This document shows positions 12,592-22,020 of a DNA stretch of 64,000 nucleotides, one piece after another; within the stretch, counting starts at the first letter, position 1, and each line of letters starts with the position of its first letter. The stretch spans positions 5,572,283 to 5,636,282 of the forward strand of contig CM025854.1 of assembly GCA_003952965.2 (NCBI GenBank). Direction: 5' to 3'. The notes below the pieces were generated by a model. The model had not been told where the DNA came from. It saw nothing but the letters and a program-made list of their open reading frames with translations, and ran no database searches. Source of the DNA: Morella rubra. Lineage: Eukaryota; Streptophyta; Magnoliopsida; Fagales; Myricaceae. The position numbers and the translations under genes were made by a program.

Positions 12592-13311
12592 GTCAAAATA
12601 TGACTTTATCGAGTTGTATGTTTTTGTCCTATGTCTTTCAAGAGTTTGTTTCTGAGTTGTGTCAAAGTTGGTCTGTCGCTTGCCTACCGTTCAAACGTGA
12701 TAACAAGTATTTCTATATAAACTTTACGTTTGATTGACGCTCGACTCACGCTTGAGCAAATCATGAAGAATTCAGACAGAAGTTTGACTAACGCTCGAGC
12801 GCCCCATGAAAGAGTTTAGACAACAGTGCCTTCGTGCTCGACCCACGCTCGAGCATCCTATGAAGATTTTAGATAGAGACATCGTGTTCGACTCTCACTC
12901 AACCCACGCTTGAGCGACTTTCGAGGAATTTAAGAAACTCTTATTTTTTGGACTTTCCTTGTAGAAAATGGAGAAACCCTATTAGGTTTCGTGAGAGGAC
13001 ATCCAAAAGGTTATTGAGGATATTCTTGAGCATACTTGTGCTCCTTTCTTGAGAGAAAAACACTAGAGGATTCATGTCTCCATATTGATCAGTTTTTCTT
13101 TGTTTTCAATCATCCTGCTATTATGTTATTGAAGGTGTATTAAAGAACAAGGTTTGTTCGTGAAGAATCCATAAGAAGAACCTGAGAGGTCTAAGGTGAA
13201 TGCCGCATGGAGCGGGTCTAAACAGAGACGTTAAGATTATTACAGGGTTGTTAGAGTCAAGCAATTAGGATTGTCTGTGTCTAAACCACTATTTATAAGG
13301 TTTTTTTTTTT
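12592..13311 (+). mobile_element. Left flank of a disrupted LTR-retroelement-like sequence
   Basis: This segment sits between the hAT left arm and the MULE-like inner element. It has imperfect repeats of CGCTCGA...CACGCTTGAGC every about 60-75 bp (about 12735-12915). The matching right flank (about 21490-21790) ends with CATTCATCCCCTCTAGG-like text, a phrase commonly found near Ty1-copia LTR boundaries. I infer one LTR or solo-LTR-type element split by the MULE. Exact ends and duplication are not resolved. Confidence 0.4.
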
Positions 13312-13639
13312 GAAAAATTAGTATTTTAGTCCCTAAGTTTTGCCCCTTTTAGCGGTTTGGTCCTTAATAATTAAACCCTAACAAAATAATCCCTAAACTA
13401 TCATCTTTTGACAAAACCATCTTTCTGTCAGGGTTCCTTGTGTTTGATTAACGGCAAAACTACGTTAGCTGCCAACTAAGCTGCTCTTTGAAACCACACC
13501 ATGCCACGCCTATAGCTTACAGCTCAAAATGATGTCGTTTTGCTTATGTTAAATCCACACTGTTTTTGCCATCAACGATACACATTGTTTTGAATCTGGC
13601 CCATTTAGTTCAAAGAAACCATGAACAACTTGAGTTGGT

Positions 13640-13920
13640 AGATCAGAAGTCTCAAAATTCTGCTACAATACCAAAATTACAGCATGAAGAAACCCTAAAA
13701 TTCTGCTGCAACTTTCAAAATTCTGCAACTACTCAAATTACAGCATGAATAAACCATGAACAAACAAAAATTCTGCTGTAACTTTCCAAAATTCTGCAAC
13801 TTCTCAAATTACAGCATAAAGAAACCAAATTCTGGTGCAAAAATTACAGCATGAAGAAACCAAAATTCTGCTGCAATATCAAAATTATAGCAACACCAGA
13901 ATTACATCCAAGCCAAATTA
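13640..13920. repeat. Short-period repeats of CAAAATTCTGC / ATTACAGCATGAA
   Basis: Blocks such as AAAATTCTGCTGCAAC, AAATTACAGCATGAA and AAACC recur several times with a period near 90-100 bp. They form a small degenerate tandem array upstream of the protease fragment, within the MULE-like element. Confidence 0.65.
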
Positions 13921-14554
13921 CTGCCACAATCCAAATTCTCCAACATTTTGCCACTATCCAAATTACTGCCATGCCAAAATTGTGCATCAAACTTCAAACT
14001 ATACGAAAATTACTTCAACTATTCATGAACAAATTACTGCTTTCCTTTTTCTTCTTGGCTTTCTCTTCTTCTCTCCACGACTTCCTCAACCCCACTTCAG
14101 CACCAGAACCTAGTCCCCAATCCCCTTCCAAATAACCAACACACCCTCCTCTCATGGCCTGAATCCGAAGCCCTCCTTCTCCACTCCTCCGAACCCGACC
14201 TAGATGCCTCCAGCTAGGGGTGATCAAAACCGGACCGGACCGGAAAACCGGGACCGGATTTTATAAACCGGATAATGCGGTCCGGTCCGGTCTAGGGTTT
14301 TTAAAAATGCGGTCCGGACCGGACCGGACCGCATTATATAATTTTTTTTTTTTTAATAAAAAAAAGAAAAAAAAGAACGGCAGACTATTTATTATCTTAA
14401 AACTCATATTCAATCAAAATCAATAAATCATCCATTTTTTACGTTAACTTTACAATTCAATAATCATTTAGAAATAATACTAGCAATTTTTTCAACTTAA
14501 ATAGGAATTGTATGTCTTATAAAATATCACGTGCTATTTATTTATACATATATT

Positions 14555-15560
14555 GATGGTAAGAGTTAAATGAATTCACATTTTAAAGTCTTTAAATGAA
14601 GTCTTTAAATGAATTATATTTAAATTAATGAGCAAACTATAGTAGAGTTAAATGACATATTTTTAAGTCTTTAAATGAATTCACATTTTTAAATTTAAAT
14701 GAATTCACATATTTAAATTAATAAGCAAACTATGGTAGGAGTTAAATGAATTCACATTTTTAAGTCTTTAAATGAATTCACATTTTCAAATCTTTAAATG
14801 AATTCACATATTTAAATTAATAAGCAAACCACATTTAAGTTATAGTAGTTTAAATGAATGACATCTTTAAGTCTTTAAATGAATTCACATCTACAAGTCT
14901 TTAAATGAATTCACATCTAAATTAAATGAATTCACATTTTAAAATTAATAGCAAACTATAGTAATTTTAAATGAATTCACATTTTTAAGTCTTTAAATGA
15001 ATTTACATATTTAAATTAATGAACAAACTATAATATGAGTTAAATGAATTCACATATTTAAAATAATGAGTAGGAGTAAAATGAATTCACATTTTTAAAT
15101 TAATGAGCAAACTATAGTAGGAGACTAGGAGTTAAATGAATTCACATTTTTAAGTCTTTAAATAAATTCACATCTTCAAATTAATGAGCAAACTATAGTA
15201 ATAGTTAAATGAATTCATATTTTTAAGTATTTAAATGAATTCACATATTTTCTTTAAATGAATTCATATTTTTAAATTAATGAGCAAATTATAGTAGGAG
15301 TTAAATGAATTCACATTTTTAAGTCTTTAAATCAATTCACATTTAAATTTAAATTTATAATGCAAACTATAAGTCTTTAAATGTAAGTCTTTAAATGAAT
15401 TCACATTTTTAAATTAATGAGCAAACTATGGTAGAGTTAAATGAATTTACATTTTTAAGTCTTTAAATGAATTTACATATTTAAATGTAAATTATAGTAT
15501 GAGACTATGAGTTAAATCAATTCACATTTTTAAATTAATGAGCAAACTATGGTAGGAGTT
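14555..15560. repeat. Minisatellite TTAAATGAATTCACATTTTTAAG, copy 1
   Basis: About 1 kb of interleaved units. A roughly 25-bp unit (TTAAATGAATTCACATTTTT plus AAGTC) alternates with a roughly 30-bp unit containing AATTAATGAGCAAACTATAG and TAGGAG. Most units carry an EcoRI-like GAATTC. The order and number of units differ from copy 2 at about 18020-19125, so the array changed after the 3.5-kb duplication. Confidence 0.9.
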
Positions 15561-15654
15561 CACATTTTTTTTTTAATCTCAAAATTAAAAAGATGTGTGT
15601 TGAAAATGGGAAAAAAAAAAAAAAAAAACGAAAAAATGGAAAAAAAATTGAAAC

Positions 15655-15686
15655 CGGTCTGGACCACTTAAGTGGTCCAGACCGGA
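15655..15686. repeat. Perfect 32-bp palindrome in the hAT right arm
   Basis: CCGGTCTGGACCACTT is followed directly by its reverse complement. It has no spacer and could form a cruciform. The same palindrome occurs in copy 2 at about 19212-19243. Confidence 0.92.
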
Positions 15687-16021
15687 CCGCTTAACACCGG
15701 TCCTTTATTTTAGTAGGACCGGAAATCCGGTCCGACCGCATTCCGGTCCAAAAACCGGACCGGATTTCCGGTCTTGCAGCCCTACCTCCAGCACAACTCT
15801 CCAATTATAGCATATAGACTTATTGTCTTTAAACAAAACTCCAGAGCAACTTTTAACCTCAGACTCCAACGCGACGCAACTCTTCAACCTCAGCCGGGAT
15901 CTCGTGCGCATCTCTCTTGTGCCGCAAGCTCCATTCTCCAGGTTGTAACCAACGCCAGAAGTGTGATAACCCAGTTTCAAAAAAAAAAAAAAAAAAAGAG
16001 AAGAGAGCTTTGCAATGGCTA

Positions 16022-16202
16022 GAGTCAAACTCCAGACCTGGGGCCTAAAAGGAGAAGACCACTAGGCCAGGCGCGTATTTGTTGCTTTTTCGCGGTTGAG
16101 TTTATTTAAACGTTTCACAGTTTTTATTGCAAAAATGATGGGATGCGAGGATTCGAACCCGCGCGCTCAAAGGAAGGAGGTTTGTAGCTGAACCGCTGAG
16201 GC
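16022..16202 (-). other. Two tRNA-like (Pol III promoter-like) modules inside the LTR
   Basis: On the minus strand one module has an A-box-like GCCTCAGCGGTTC (16202-16190) and a perfect B box GGTTCGAATCC (16159-16149). Further along, a second has an A-box-like TGGCCTAGTGG (16069-16059) and a weaker B-box-like GGAGTTTGACTC (16033-16022). The spacing is tRNA-like. No closed acceptor stem can be built, so these are tRNA-derived or tRNA-like and not tRNA genes. Copy 2 carries the same modules at about 19579-19762. Confidence 0.5.
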
Positions 16203-16552
16203 GTCTGACGCGTTTGGTTGCCATTGCTGAGGTTTTATTGTATTTAAACATGTTTTGCTCAATTTGGATTTTTAAATGAAACGTTGCATTTCAATCTTCT
16301 TCTTCCCCAAACGTTAGAATCCCGAATGCTGAGCCCTAGCCGCCGTTTCAACCTTTCAGATCTCTCTCTCTCTCTCTCTCTTTCGATTTCTCATCCGTTT
16401 TAGCACTTTTCGTTTGATTTTTGAGGCTTTTCCTTTCTAACATTCATTTCTCGACATTTCTATGCATTTTGGGCGACTAATGGCAGTAATGGGAGGTTGT
16501 TGAAGAGACGCCAAATTGTATTCCATTTTGGACGGTTTTCAAGTCTCTCTCG

Positions 16553-16563
16553 CCTATAAAAGG
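16553..16563 (+). promoter_or_regulatory. TATA box of the LTR
   Basis: GCCTATAAAAGGGACC is a strong TATA context within the LTR, followed by a CT-rich stretch. The same sequence lies at about 20094-20106 in copy 2. It probably marks the U3/R boundary of the ancestral retrotransposon. Confidence 0.6.
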
Positions 16564-17242
16564 GACCTTCTGCTTAGAGGTCGATCACACCTCTCAGACG
16601 TGATTTTTTTATCATTTTTGAGATCTCTCTCTCTCTCTATCAATTTGGCTAGTTGGTTTTTTACAATTATCTTTGGTTCTTTTGGATTGTTGCGCTACGT
16701 GGTTTATAGGGCGGTTAGATTATCGAAGCAAGTCGGGTAAGCGGAGCTACTATACTGTTTTTCTTCAAAATGACGAACACCTTTTCATAAAACGATTTTT
16801 GTGGAAAATAACATTTTATTGCAAGTTTATGTTATTCTGAAAACAAGTGTGGAATTTTAAAAGACATACTGAGATCTGTTTATATTACTGTTCTGCATTC
16901 TTTTCAAAGATTCTGTATTCTGCTGAATATAATTTCTGATTCTGATTTTGAATTCTGTTATTATATATTATACGATTTTCAAACCTCGAAGCAATGTTCT
17001 GTTATTGATTACTGATTACTGCTGCTGTTGGTACCAACTTACTGATTACTGAGTGCACCCATTCTTCGGAGTGGTTTCTGTGTGGGTTTCTCCTTAGTGC
17101 ACACTTGGCGTTCTCGCTAAGTCTTAGTAGGGTGAACTCCGCTTACTGTTGACTTATTTCGGTTGGCCGCTGGATAAGTCATTGCACAACCCTGCCACAG
17201 GGGTAAACGTGGCTTACTGTTAATGCCAAAGGGATTTTTTTT

Positions 17243-17260
17243 ATTTTGGACGGTTTTCAA
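17243..17260. other. 18-bp templated filler at the duplication junction
   Basis: Between the broken LTR (ending GGGATTTTTTTT) and the restart TTCTGCTGTAAC lies ATTTTGGACGGTTTTCAA. This is an exact copy of 16525-16542 within the LTR about 700 bp upstream. The undamaged site in copy 1 (13761-13771) lacks it. It indicates template switching or synthesis-dependent end joining when the duplication formed. Confidence 0.85.
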
Positions 17261-17704
17261 TTCTGCTGTAACTTTCCAAAATTCTGCAACTTCTCAAATT
17301 ACAGCATAAAGAAACCAAATTCTGGTGCAAAAATTACAGCATGAAGAAACCAAAATTCTGCTGCAATATCAAAATTATAGCAACACCAGAATTACATCCA
17401 AGCCAAATTACTGCCACAATCCAAATTCTCCAACATTTTGCCACTATCCAAATTACTGCCATGCCAAAATTGTGCATCAAACTTCAAACTATACGAAAAT
17501 TACTTCAACTATTCATGAACAAATTACTGCTTTCCTTTTTCTTCTTGGCTTTCTCTTCTTCCTCTCCACGACTTCCTCAACCCCACTTCAGCACCAGAAC
17601 CTAGTCCCCAATCCCCTTCCAAATAACCAACACACCCTCCTCTCATGGCCTGAATCCGAAGCCCTCCTTCTCCACTCCTCCGAACCCGACCTAGATGCCT
17701 CAGC

Positions 17705-19342
17705 TAGGGGTGATCAAAATCGGATTTTATAAACCGGATAATGCGGTCCGTCCGGCTAGGGTTTTTAAAAATGCGGTCCGGACCGGACCGACCGCATTAT
17801 ATAATTTTTTTTTTTTTAAAAAGAAAAAAAAGAACGGCAGACTATTTATTATCTTAAAACTCATATTCAATCAAAATCAATAAATCATCCATTTTTTACG
17901 TTAACTTTACAATTCAATAATCATTTAGAAATAATACTAGCAATTTTTTCAACTTAAATAGGAATTGTATGTCTTATAAAATATCACGTGCTATTTATTT
18001 ATACATATATTGATGGTAAGAGTTAAATGAATTCACATTTTTAAGTCTTTAAATGAATTTACATATTTAAATAATGAGCAAACTATAGTAGGAGTTAAAT
18101 GAATTCACATTTTTAAGTCTTTAAATGAATTCACATCTATAAGTCTTTAAATCAATTCACATATTTTAATTAATAAGCAAACTATGGTAGGAGTTAAAAT
18201 GAATTCACATTTTTAAGTCTTTAAATGAATTCACATTTTCAAATCTTTAAATGAATTCACATATTTAAATTAATAAGCAAACTATAGTAGGAGTTAAATG
18301 AATTCACATTTTTAAGTCTTTAAATCAATTCACATATTTTAATTAATAAGCAAACTATAGTAGTAATTAAATGAATTCATATTTTTAAGTCTTTAAATAA
18401 ATTTACATATTTAAATTTCAAAGTCTTTAAATGAATTCACATCTACAAGTCTTTAATGAATTCACATCTTTAAATTAATAAGCAAACTATGGTAGGAGTT
18501 AAATGAATTCACATTTTTAAGTCTTTAAATGAATTTACATATTTAAATTAATGAACAAACTATATATGAGTTAAATAAATTCACATTTTTAAATTAATGA
18601 GCAAACTATAGTAGGAGACTAGGAGTTAAATGAATTCACATTTTTAAGTCTTTAAATAAATTCACACAATTAATGAGCAAACTAAGTAATAGTTAAATGA
18701 ATTCATATTTTTAAGTATTTAAATGAATTCAAATTTTCAAATCTTTAAATGAATTCACATATTTAAATTAATGAGCAAATTATAGTAGGAGTTAAATGAA
18801 TTCACATTTTTAAGTCTTTAAATCAATTCACATATTTAAATTAATAGGCAAACTATAGTAGTAGTTAAATGAATTCATATTTTTAAGTCTTTAAATGAAT
18901 TTATATCTTTAAGTCTTTAAATGAATTTACATCTATAAGTATTTAAATGAATTCACATCTTTAAATTAATAAGCAAACTATGGTAGGAGTTAAATGAATT
19001 TACATTTTTAAGTCTTTAAATGAATTTACATATTTAAATGAATGAATAAACTATAGTATGAGACTATGAGTTAAATCAATTCACATTTTTAAATTAATGA
19101 GCAAACTATGGTAGGAGTTCACATTTTTTTTTTAATCTCAAAATTAAAAGATGTGTGTTGAAAATGGGAAAAAAAAAAAAAAAAAACGAAAAAATGGAAA
19201 AAAAATTGAAACCGGTCTGGACCACTTAAGTGGTCCAGACCGGACCGCTTAACACCGGTCCTTTATTTTAGTAGGACCGGAAATCCGGTCCGACCGCATT
19301 CCGGTCCAAAAACCGGACCGGATTTCCGGTCTTGCAGCCCTA
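17705..19342. mobile_element. hAT-type element, copy 2
   Basis: Same termini as the element at 14215. The left target duplication has lost one C (CCTCAGC against CCTCCAGC on the right), and the left CCGG-rich arm is shorter. The internal minisatellite (about 18020-19125) differs in unit number, making this copy about 70 bp longer. It was duplicated as part of the 3.5-kb segment and did not arise by independent insertion. Confidence 0.88.
18020..19125. repeat. Minisatellite TTAAATGAATTCACATTTTTAAG, copy 2
   Basis: Same units as the array at 14555 but with a different order and number. It contains extra blocks such as AAGTCTTTAAATGAATTTA and CACATCTACAAG. It is the main source of length difference between the duplicated copies. 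Confidence 0.9.
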
Positions 19343-19519
19343 CCTCCAGCACAACTCTCCAATTATAGCATATAGACTTATTGTCTTTAAACAAAACTCC
19401 AGAGCAACTTTTAACCTCAGACTCCAACGCGACGCAACTCTTCAACCTCAGCCGGGATCTCGTGCGCATCTCTCTTGTGCCGCAAGCTCCATTCTCCAGG
19501 TTGTAACCAACGCCAGAAG

Positions 19520-21109
19520 TGTGATAACCCAGTTTCAAAAAAAAAAAAAAAAAGAGAGAGAGAGCTTTGCAATGGCTAGAGTCAAACTCCAGACCTGGGG
19601 CCTAAAAGGAGAAGACCACTAGGCCAGGCGCGTATTTGTTGCTTTTTCGCGGTTGAGTTTATTTAAACATTTCACAGTTTTTATTGCAAAAATGATGGGA
19701 TGCGAGGATTCGAACCCGCGCGCTCAAAGGAAGGAGGTTTGTAGCTGAACCGCTGAGGCGTCTGACGCGTTCGGTTGCCATTGCTGAGGTTTTATTGTAT
19801 TTAAACATGTTTTGCTCAATTTGGATTTTTAAATGAAACGTTGCATTTCAATCTTCTTCTTCCCCAAACGTTAGAATCCCGAATGCTGAGCCCTAGTCGC
19901 CGTCAACCTTCTCTCTCTCTCTCTTCTATTTCTCATCCGTTTTAGCACCTTTTCGTTTGATTTTTGAGGCTTTTCCTTTCTAACATTCATTTCTCGACAT
20001 TTCTATGCATTTTGGGCGACTAATGGTAGTAATGGGAGTTGTTGAAGAGACGCCAAATTGTATTCCATTTTGGACGGTTTTCAAGTCTCTCTCGCCTATA
20101 AAAGGGACCTTCTGCTTAGAGGTCGATCACACCTCTCAGACGTGATTTTTATTATCATTTTTGAGATCTCTCTCTCTCTCTATCAATTTGGCTAGTTGGT
20201 TTTTTACAATTATCTTTGGTTCTTTTGGATTGTTGCGCTACGTGGTTTATAGGGCGGTTAGATTATCGAAGCAAGTCGGGTAAGCGGAGCTACTATACTG
20301 TTTTTCTTCAAAATGACGAACACCTTTTCATAAAACGATTTTTGTGGAAAATAACATTTTATTGCAAGTTTATGTTATTCTGAAAACAAGTGTGGAATTT
20401 TAAAAGACATACTGAGATCTGTTTATATTACTGTTCTGCATTCTTTTTCAAAGATTCTGTATTCTGCTGAATATAATTTCTGATTCTGATTTTGAATTCT
20501 GTTATTATATATTATACGATTTTCAAACCTCGAGCAATGTTCTGTTATTGATTACTGATTACTGCTGCTGTTGGTACCAACTTACTGATTACTGAGTGCA
20601 CCCATTCTTCGGAGTGGTTTCTGTGTGGGTTTCTCCTTAGTGCACACTTGGCGTTCTCGCTAAGTCTTAGTAGGGTGAACTCCGCTTACTGTTGACTTCT
20701 TTCGGTTGGCCGCTGGATAAGTCATTGCACAACCCTGCCACAGGGGTAAACGTGGCTTACTGTTAATGCCAAAGGGATTTTTTATATTACTGGTAAAACT
20801 ATCTATAACTGTAAATTTCTGATTTCAAAAAATGATTATATTTTTATTCATGTATTTTATTCTCTACTTACTAAGTTGTCGAACTCACTCCGTTATTTTT
20901 TCTTATTTTCAGAGATTGTTCAAGAATCAAATCTAGAAGCATGCGGGCGGGATAGATGAGAGCATTATTTTGGATTTTAGGCTGTTAAGAGAATTTGTTT
21001 AATATTTATGTTTTGAAACATTATAGTTATAATATGTTTTGTTTCGAATAAAGAAGATAAATTTCTTTTATTTCTTTTCTTTATTTATACTGATTTTTGG
21101 GGCGTGACA
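19520..21109. mobile_element. Solo LTR, complete (1590 bp)
   Basis: Starts TGTGATAACCC and ends GGGGCGTGACA, with the 5-bp duplication AGAAG at 19515-19519 and 21110-21114. It contains tRNA-like modules near the left end, a TATA box at about 20095, CT-rich segments, and, near the right end, a pyrimidine-rich stretch ending TTTTCAG. No internal retroviral-type coding sequence is present. It is a solo LTR left by LTR-LTR recombination, probably of a Ty3/gypsy-type element judging by the TGTGA...GGGGCGTGACA ends. Confidence 0.88.
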
Positions 21110-21488
21110 AGAAGTGCCTATATCAAGTATCTCTTGTGCCGCAAGCCCTCCTTCTCGAGACTGAAATAAATTCTTCTTGTATTCTCCAAGAAGTACAACG
21201 ACAGTGTATCAGTTGGTTGCCTTATTTTTCGCTGGATTAATTGAAACTAAAGGTACAACACCGTTTTCAAACCTAAAGACAGAATGACAGCTGACTTGGC
21301 TTGTGAAATGCCAAGTGGAAAATTTTCTAACATGGAAGGCTCTGCAGTTAATCAAAGCACACGGAATCTTGACGGAAAGATAGTTTTATCAAAAGATGAT
21401 AATTTAAAGATTATTTTATTAGGGTTTAATTCTTAAGGATCAAACCGTTAAAGGGGCTAAAACCTAAGGACGAAAATACCAATTTTTT

Positions 21489-21790
21489 TTTTTTTTTTTT
21501 TTTTTATTATTAGTGGATTTTAGGTGGTTGCTAGCCCAGAGTGATTTTTCTTTTAAATAGTATTTCAAAGGTTTTTCACTCCGTCACCAAATCTTTATCT
21601 CTTTGCATGATTGAAGTTTGATTTAATTTTCCACTACTGCTTTTTTGTTGATTGAGTTGATTATTATTCATATCTAGGTTGAATAATTTTAGAACGTGTT
21701 TTAAAATTGTTGTTGAATTTGTAACTAGAGGAAAAACACATATTCATCCCCTCTAGGTGTTAATAGTGTCTAAACTAGATTTTTCAATCA
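21489..21790 (+). mobile_element. Right flank of the disrupted retroelement-like sequence
   Basis: The text between the MULE-like right end and the outer hAT arm ends with CATATTCATCCCCTCTAGG, as expected for the other half of the sequence at 12592-13311. There is no coding frame. The boundary with the hAT arm is uncertain. Confidence 0.35.
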
Positions 21791-21878
21791 AAACTTTGTA
21801 AAGAAAACTAAAGGGACAGTGGAGGGTTTTCAAAATTTTGGGGAGGGCTGGCCCCCTCGCTCTGCCACTGGATATATA

Positions 21879-21989
21879 TTAGCGGCAAACACAAATTAAT
21901 ACCTTCATTTAAAAGAATATTTTTAGTGTAGAAAGTCTCAAATTCACAAATCGCTTTAGAATGCTAAATGGGTACGGCAATGTCACAAT

Positions 21990-22020
<31 letters not shown>

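Larger units (their letters stand above)
14215..15784. mobile_element. hAT-type element, copy 1, with internal minisatellite
   Basis: The ends are TAGGGGTGATCAAAACCGG and, reversed, TAGGGCTGCAAGACCGG. A perfect 8-bp duplication CCTCCAGC is at 14207-14214 and 15785-15792. Subterminal regions are packed with CCGGACCGG/CCGGTCC words on both sides (14227-14335; 15650-15775), as in hAT elements whose transposase binds clustered subterminal motifs. The interior is an AT-rich tandem repeat, and no transposase is encoded. It inserted into the captured aspartyl-protease exon. Confidence 0.9.
14025..15961 (+). pseudogene. Aspartyl protease (A1 family) N-terminal fragment, copy 1, split by a hAT
   Basis: From the ATG at 14025 there is a signal-peptide-like start, MNKLLLSFFFLAFSSS. 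Blocks follow in shifting frames that resemble the prosegment of plant secreted aspartyl proteases: VPNPLPNNQHTLLSWPESEA, then, beyond the inserted hAT (15785 on), HIDLLSLNKTPEQL and FNLRLQRDA. LHHxDxLS..KTPEQLFxLRLQRDA is a typical motif of the At1g01300-like group. Joining the two sides across the 8-bp target duplication restores collinearity. A TAG before HID and frame changes make it non-functional. The catalytic DTG/DSG motifs are absent. It is captured cargo of the MULE-like element. Family assignment is from remembered motifs. Confidence 0.68.
15962..17240. mobile_element. LTR copy 1, truncated at the duplication junction
   Basis: Starts TGTGATAACCCAGTTTC after AGAAG (15957-15961), exactly as the complete solo LTR of copy 2 does. 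It ends in CCAAAGGGATTTTTT at about 17240, where the tandem duplication restarts. The last about 330 bp of the LTR, including ...GGGGCGTGACA, are missing here. Confidence 0.88.
17515..19519 (+). pseudogene. Aspartyl protease N-terminal fragment, copy 2
   Basis: Duplicate of the fragment at 14025. One extra C at about 17561 changes the frame, so after the signal-like segment this copy reads FSSSSPRLPQPHFST before a stop. Another frame is continuous through LVPNPLPNNQHTLLSWPESE. It is split by the second hAT copy and ends at the solo LTR. There are no catalytic motifs. It is non-functional cargo. Confidence 0.65.
13771..20776. repeat. Tandem duplication of a 3.5-kb composite segment
   Basis: Copy 1 is about 13771-17238. 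Copy 2 is about 17261-20776. The copies are nearly identical outside the minisatellite. Each contains the protease fragment, the TAGGGG-hAT and the start of the LTR. Copy 1 ends inside the LTR (...CCAAAGGGATTTTTT), whereas copy 2 continues to the true LTR end at 21109. The duplication is therefore younger than all three insertions. Local differences are single-base changes, for example one C gained at about 17561 and one lost in the hAT target duplication. Confidence 0.93.
13312..21488. mobile_element. MULE-like element with captured aspartyl-protease fragment
   Basis: Positions about 13312-13460 and 21340-21488 are inverted repeats of about 150 bp (outer end AAAAATTRGTATTTTMGTCC, then matching blocks such as TATCATCTTTTGA). 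The ends abut T-runs, so the target duplication cannot be read. No transposase frame is present. Inside are coding-like pieces of an A1-family aspartyl protease, later interrupted by a hAT and an LTR and then duplicated. Before those events the element would have been about 1.4-1.5 kb, a usual Pack-MULE size. Confidence 0.65.
12033..21870. mobile_element. Outer hAT-type element hosting a nest of insertions
   Basis: The left end CAGTGGCGGCCCGTGGAGCC and the right end, reversed CAGTGGCAGAGCGAGGGGGC, are inverted termini. A perfect 8-bp direct duplication GATATATA lies at 12025-12032 and 21871-21878. Eight-bp duplications with CAGTGGCGG-type termini are typical of a common plant hAT family. Next to each end is a G-rich stretch (12066-12081; 12574-12580; 21838-21851 region). 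No transposase is visible. The native element is probably only the outer about 560 bp (left) and about 90 bp (right). The other roughly 9.2 kb is later insertions. Confidence 0.8.

Noticed and set aside
14025..14134. Possible small secreted peptide gene (signal peptide plus short tail)
   Set aside because: The segment continues, after the inserted hAT, into aspartyl-protease prosegment blocks. It is better explained as a captured, frameshifted protease start.
14555..15560. CRISPR-like spaced repeats
   Set aside because: Units and 'spacers' are both repeated and the DNA is plant nuclear. This is a minisatellite.
15705..16028. 107-codon minus-strand frame (and the 91-codon one at 19263-19538)
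   Set aside because: Shadow of the hAT arm, captured exon and LTR start. Identical because the region is duplicated.
16022..16202. Functional tRNA genes
   Set aside because: A and B box words are present but no acceptor or anticodon stem folds. Kept only as tRNA-like modules.
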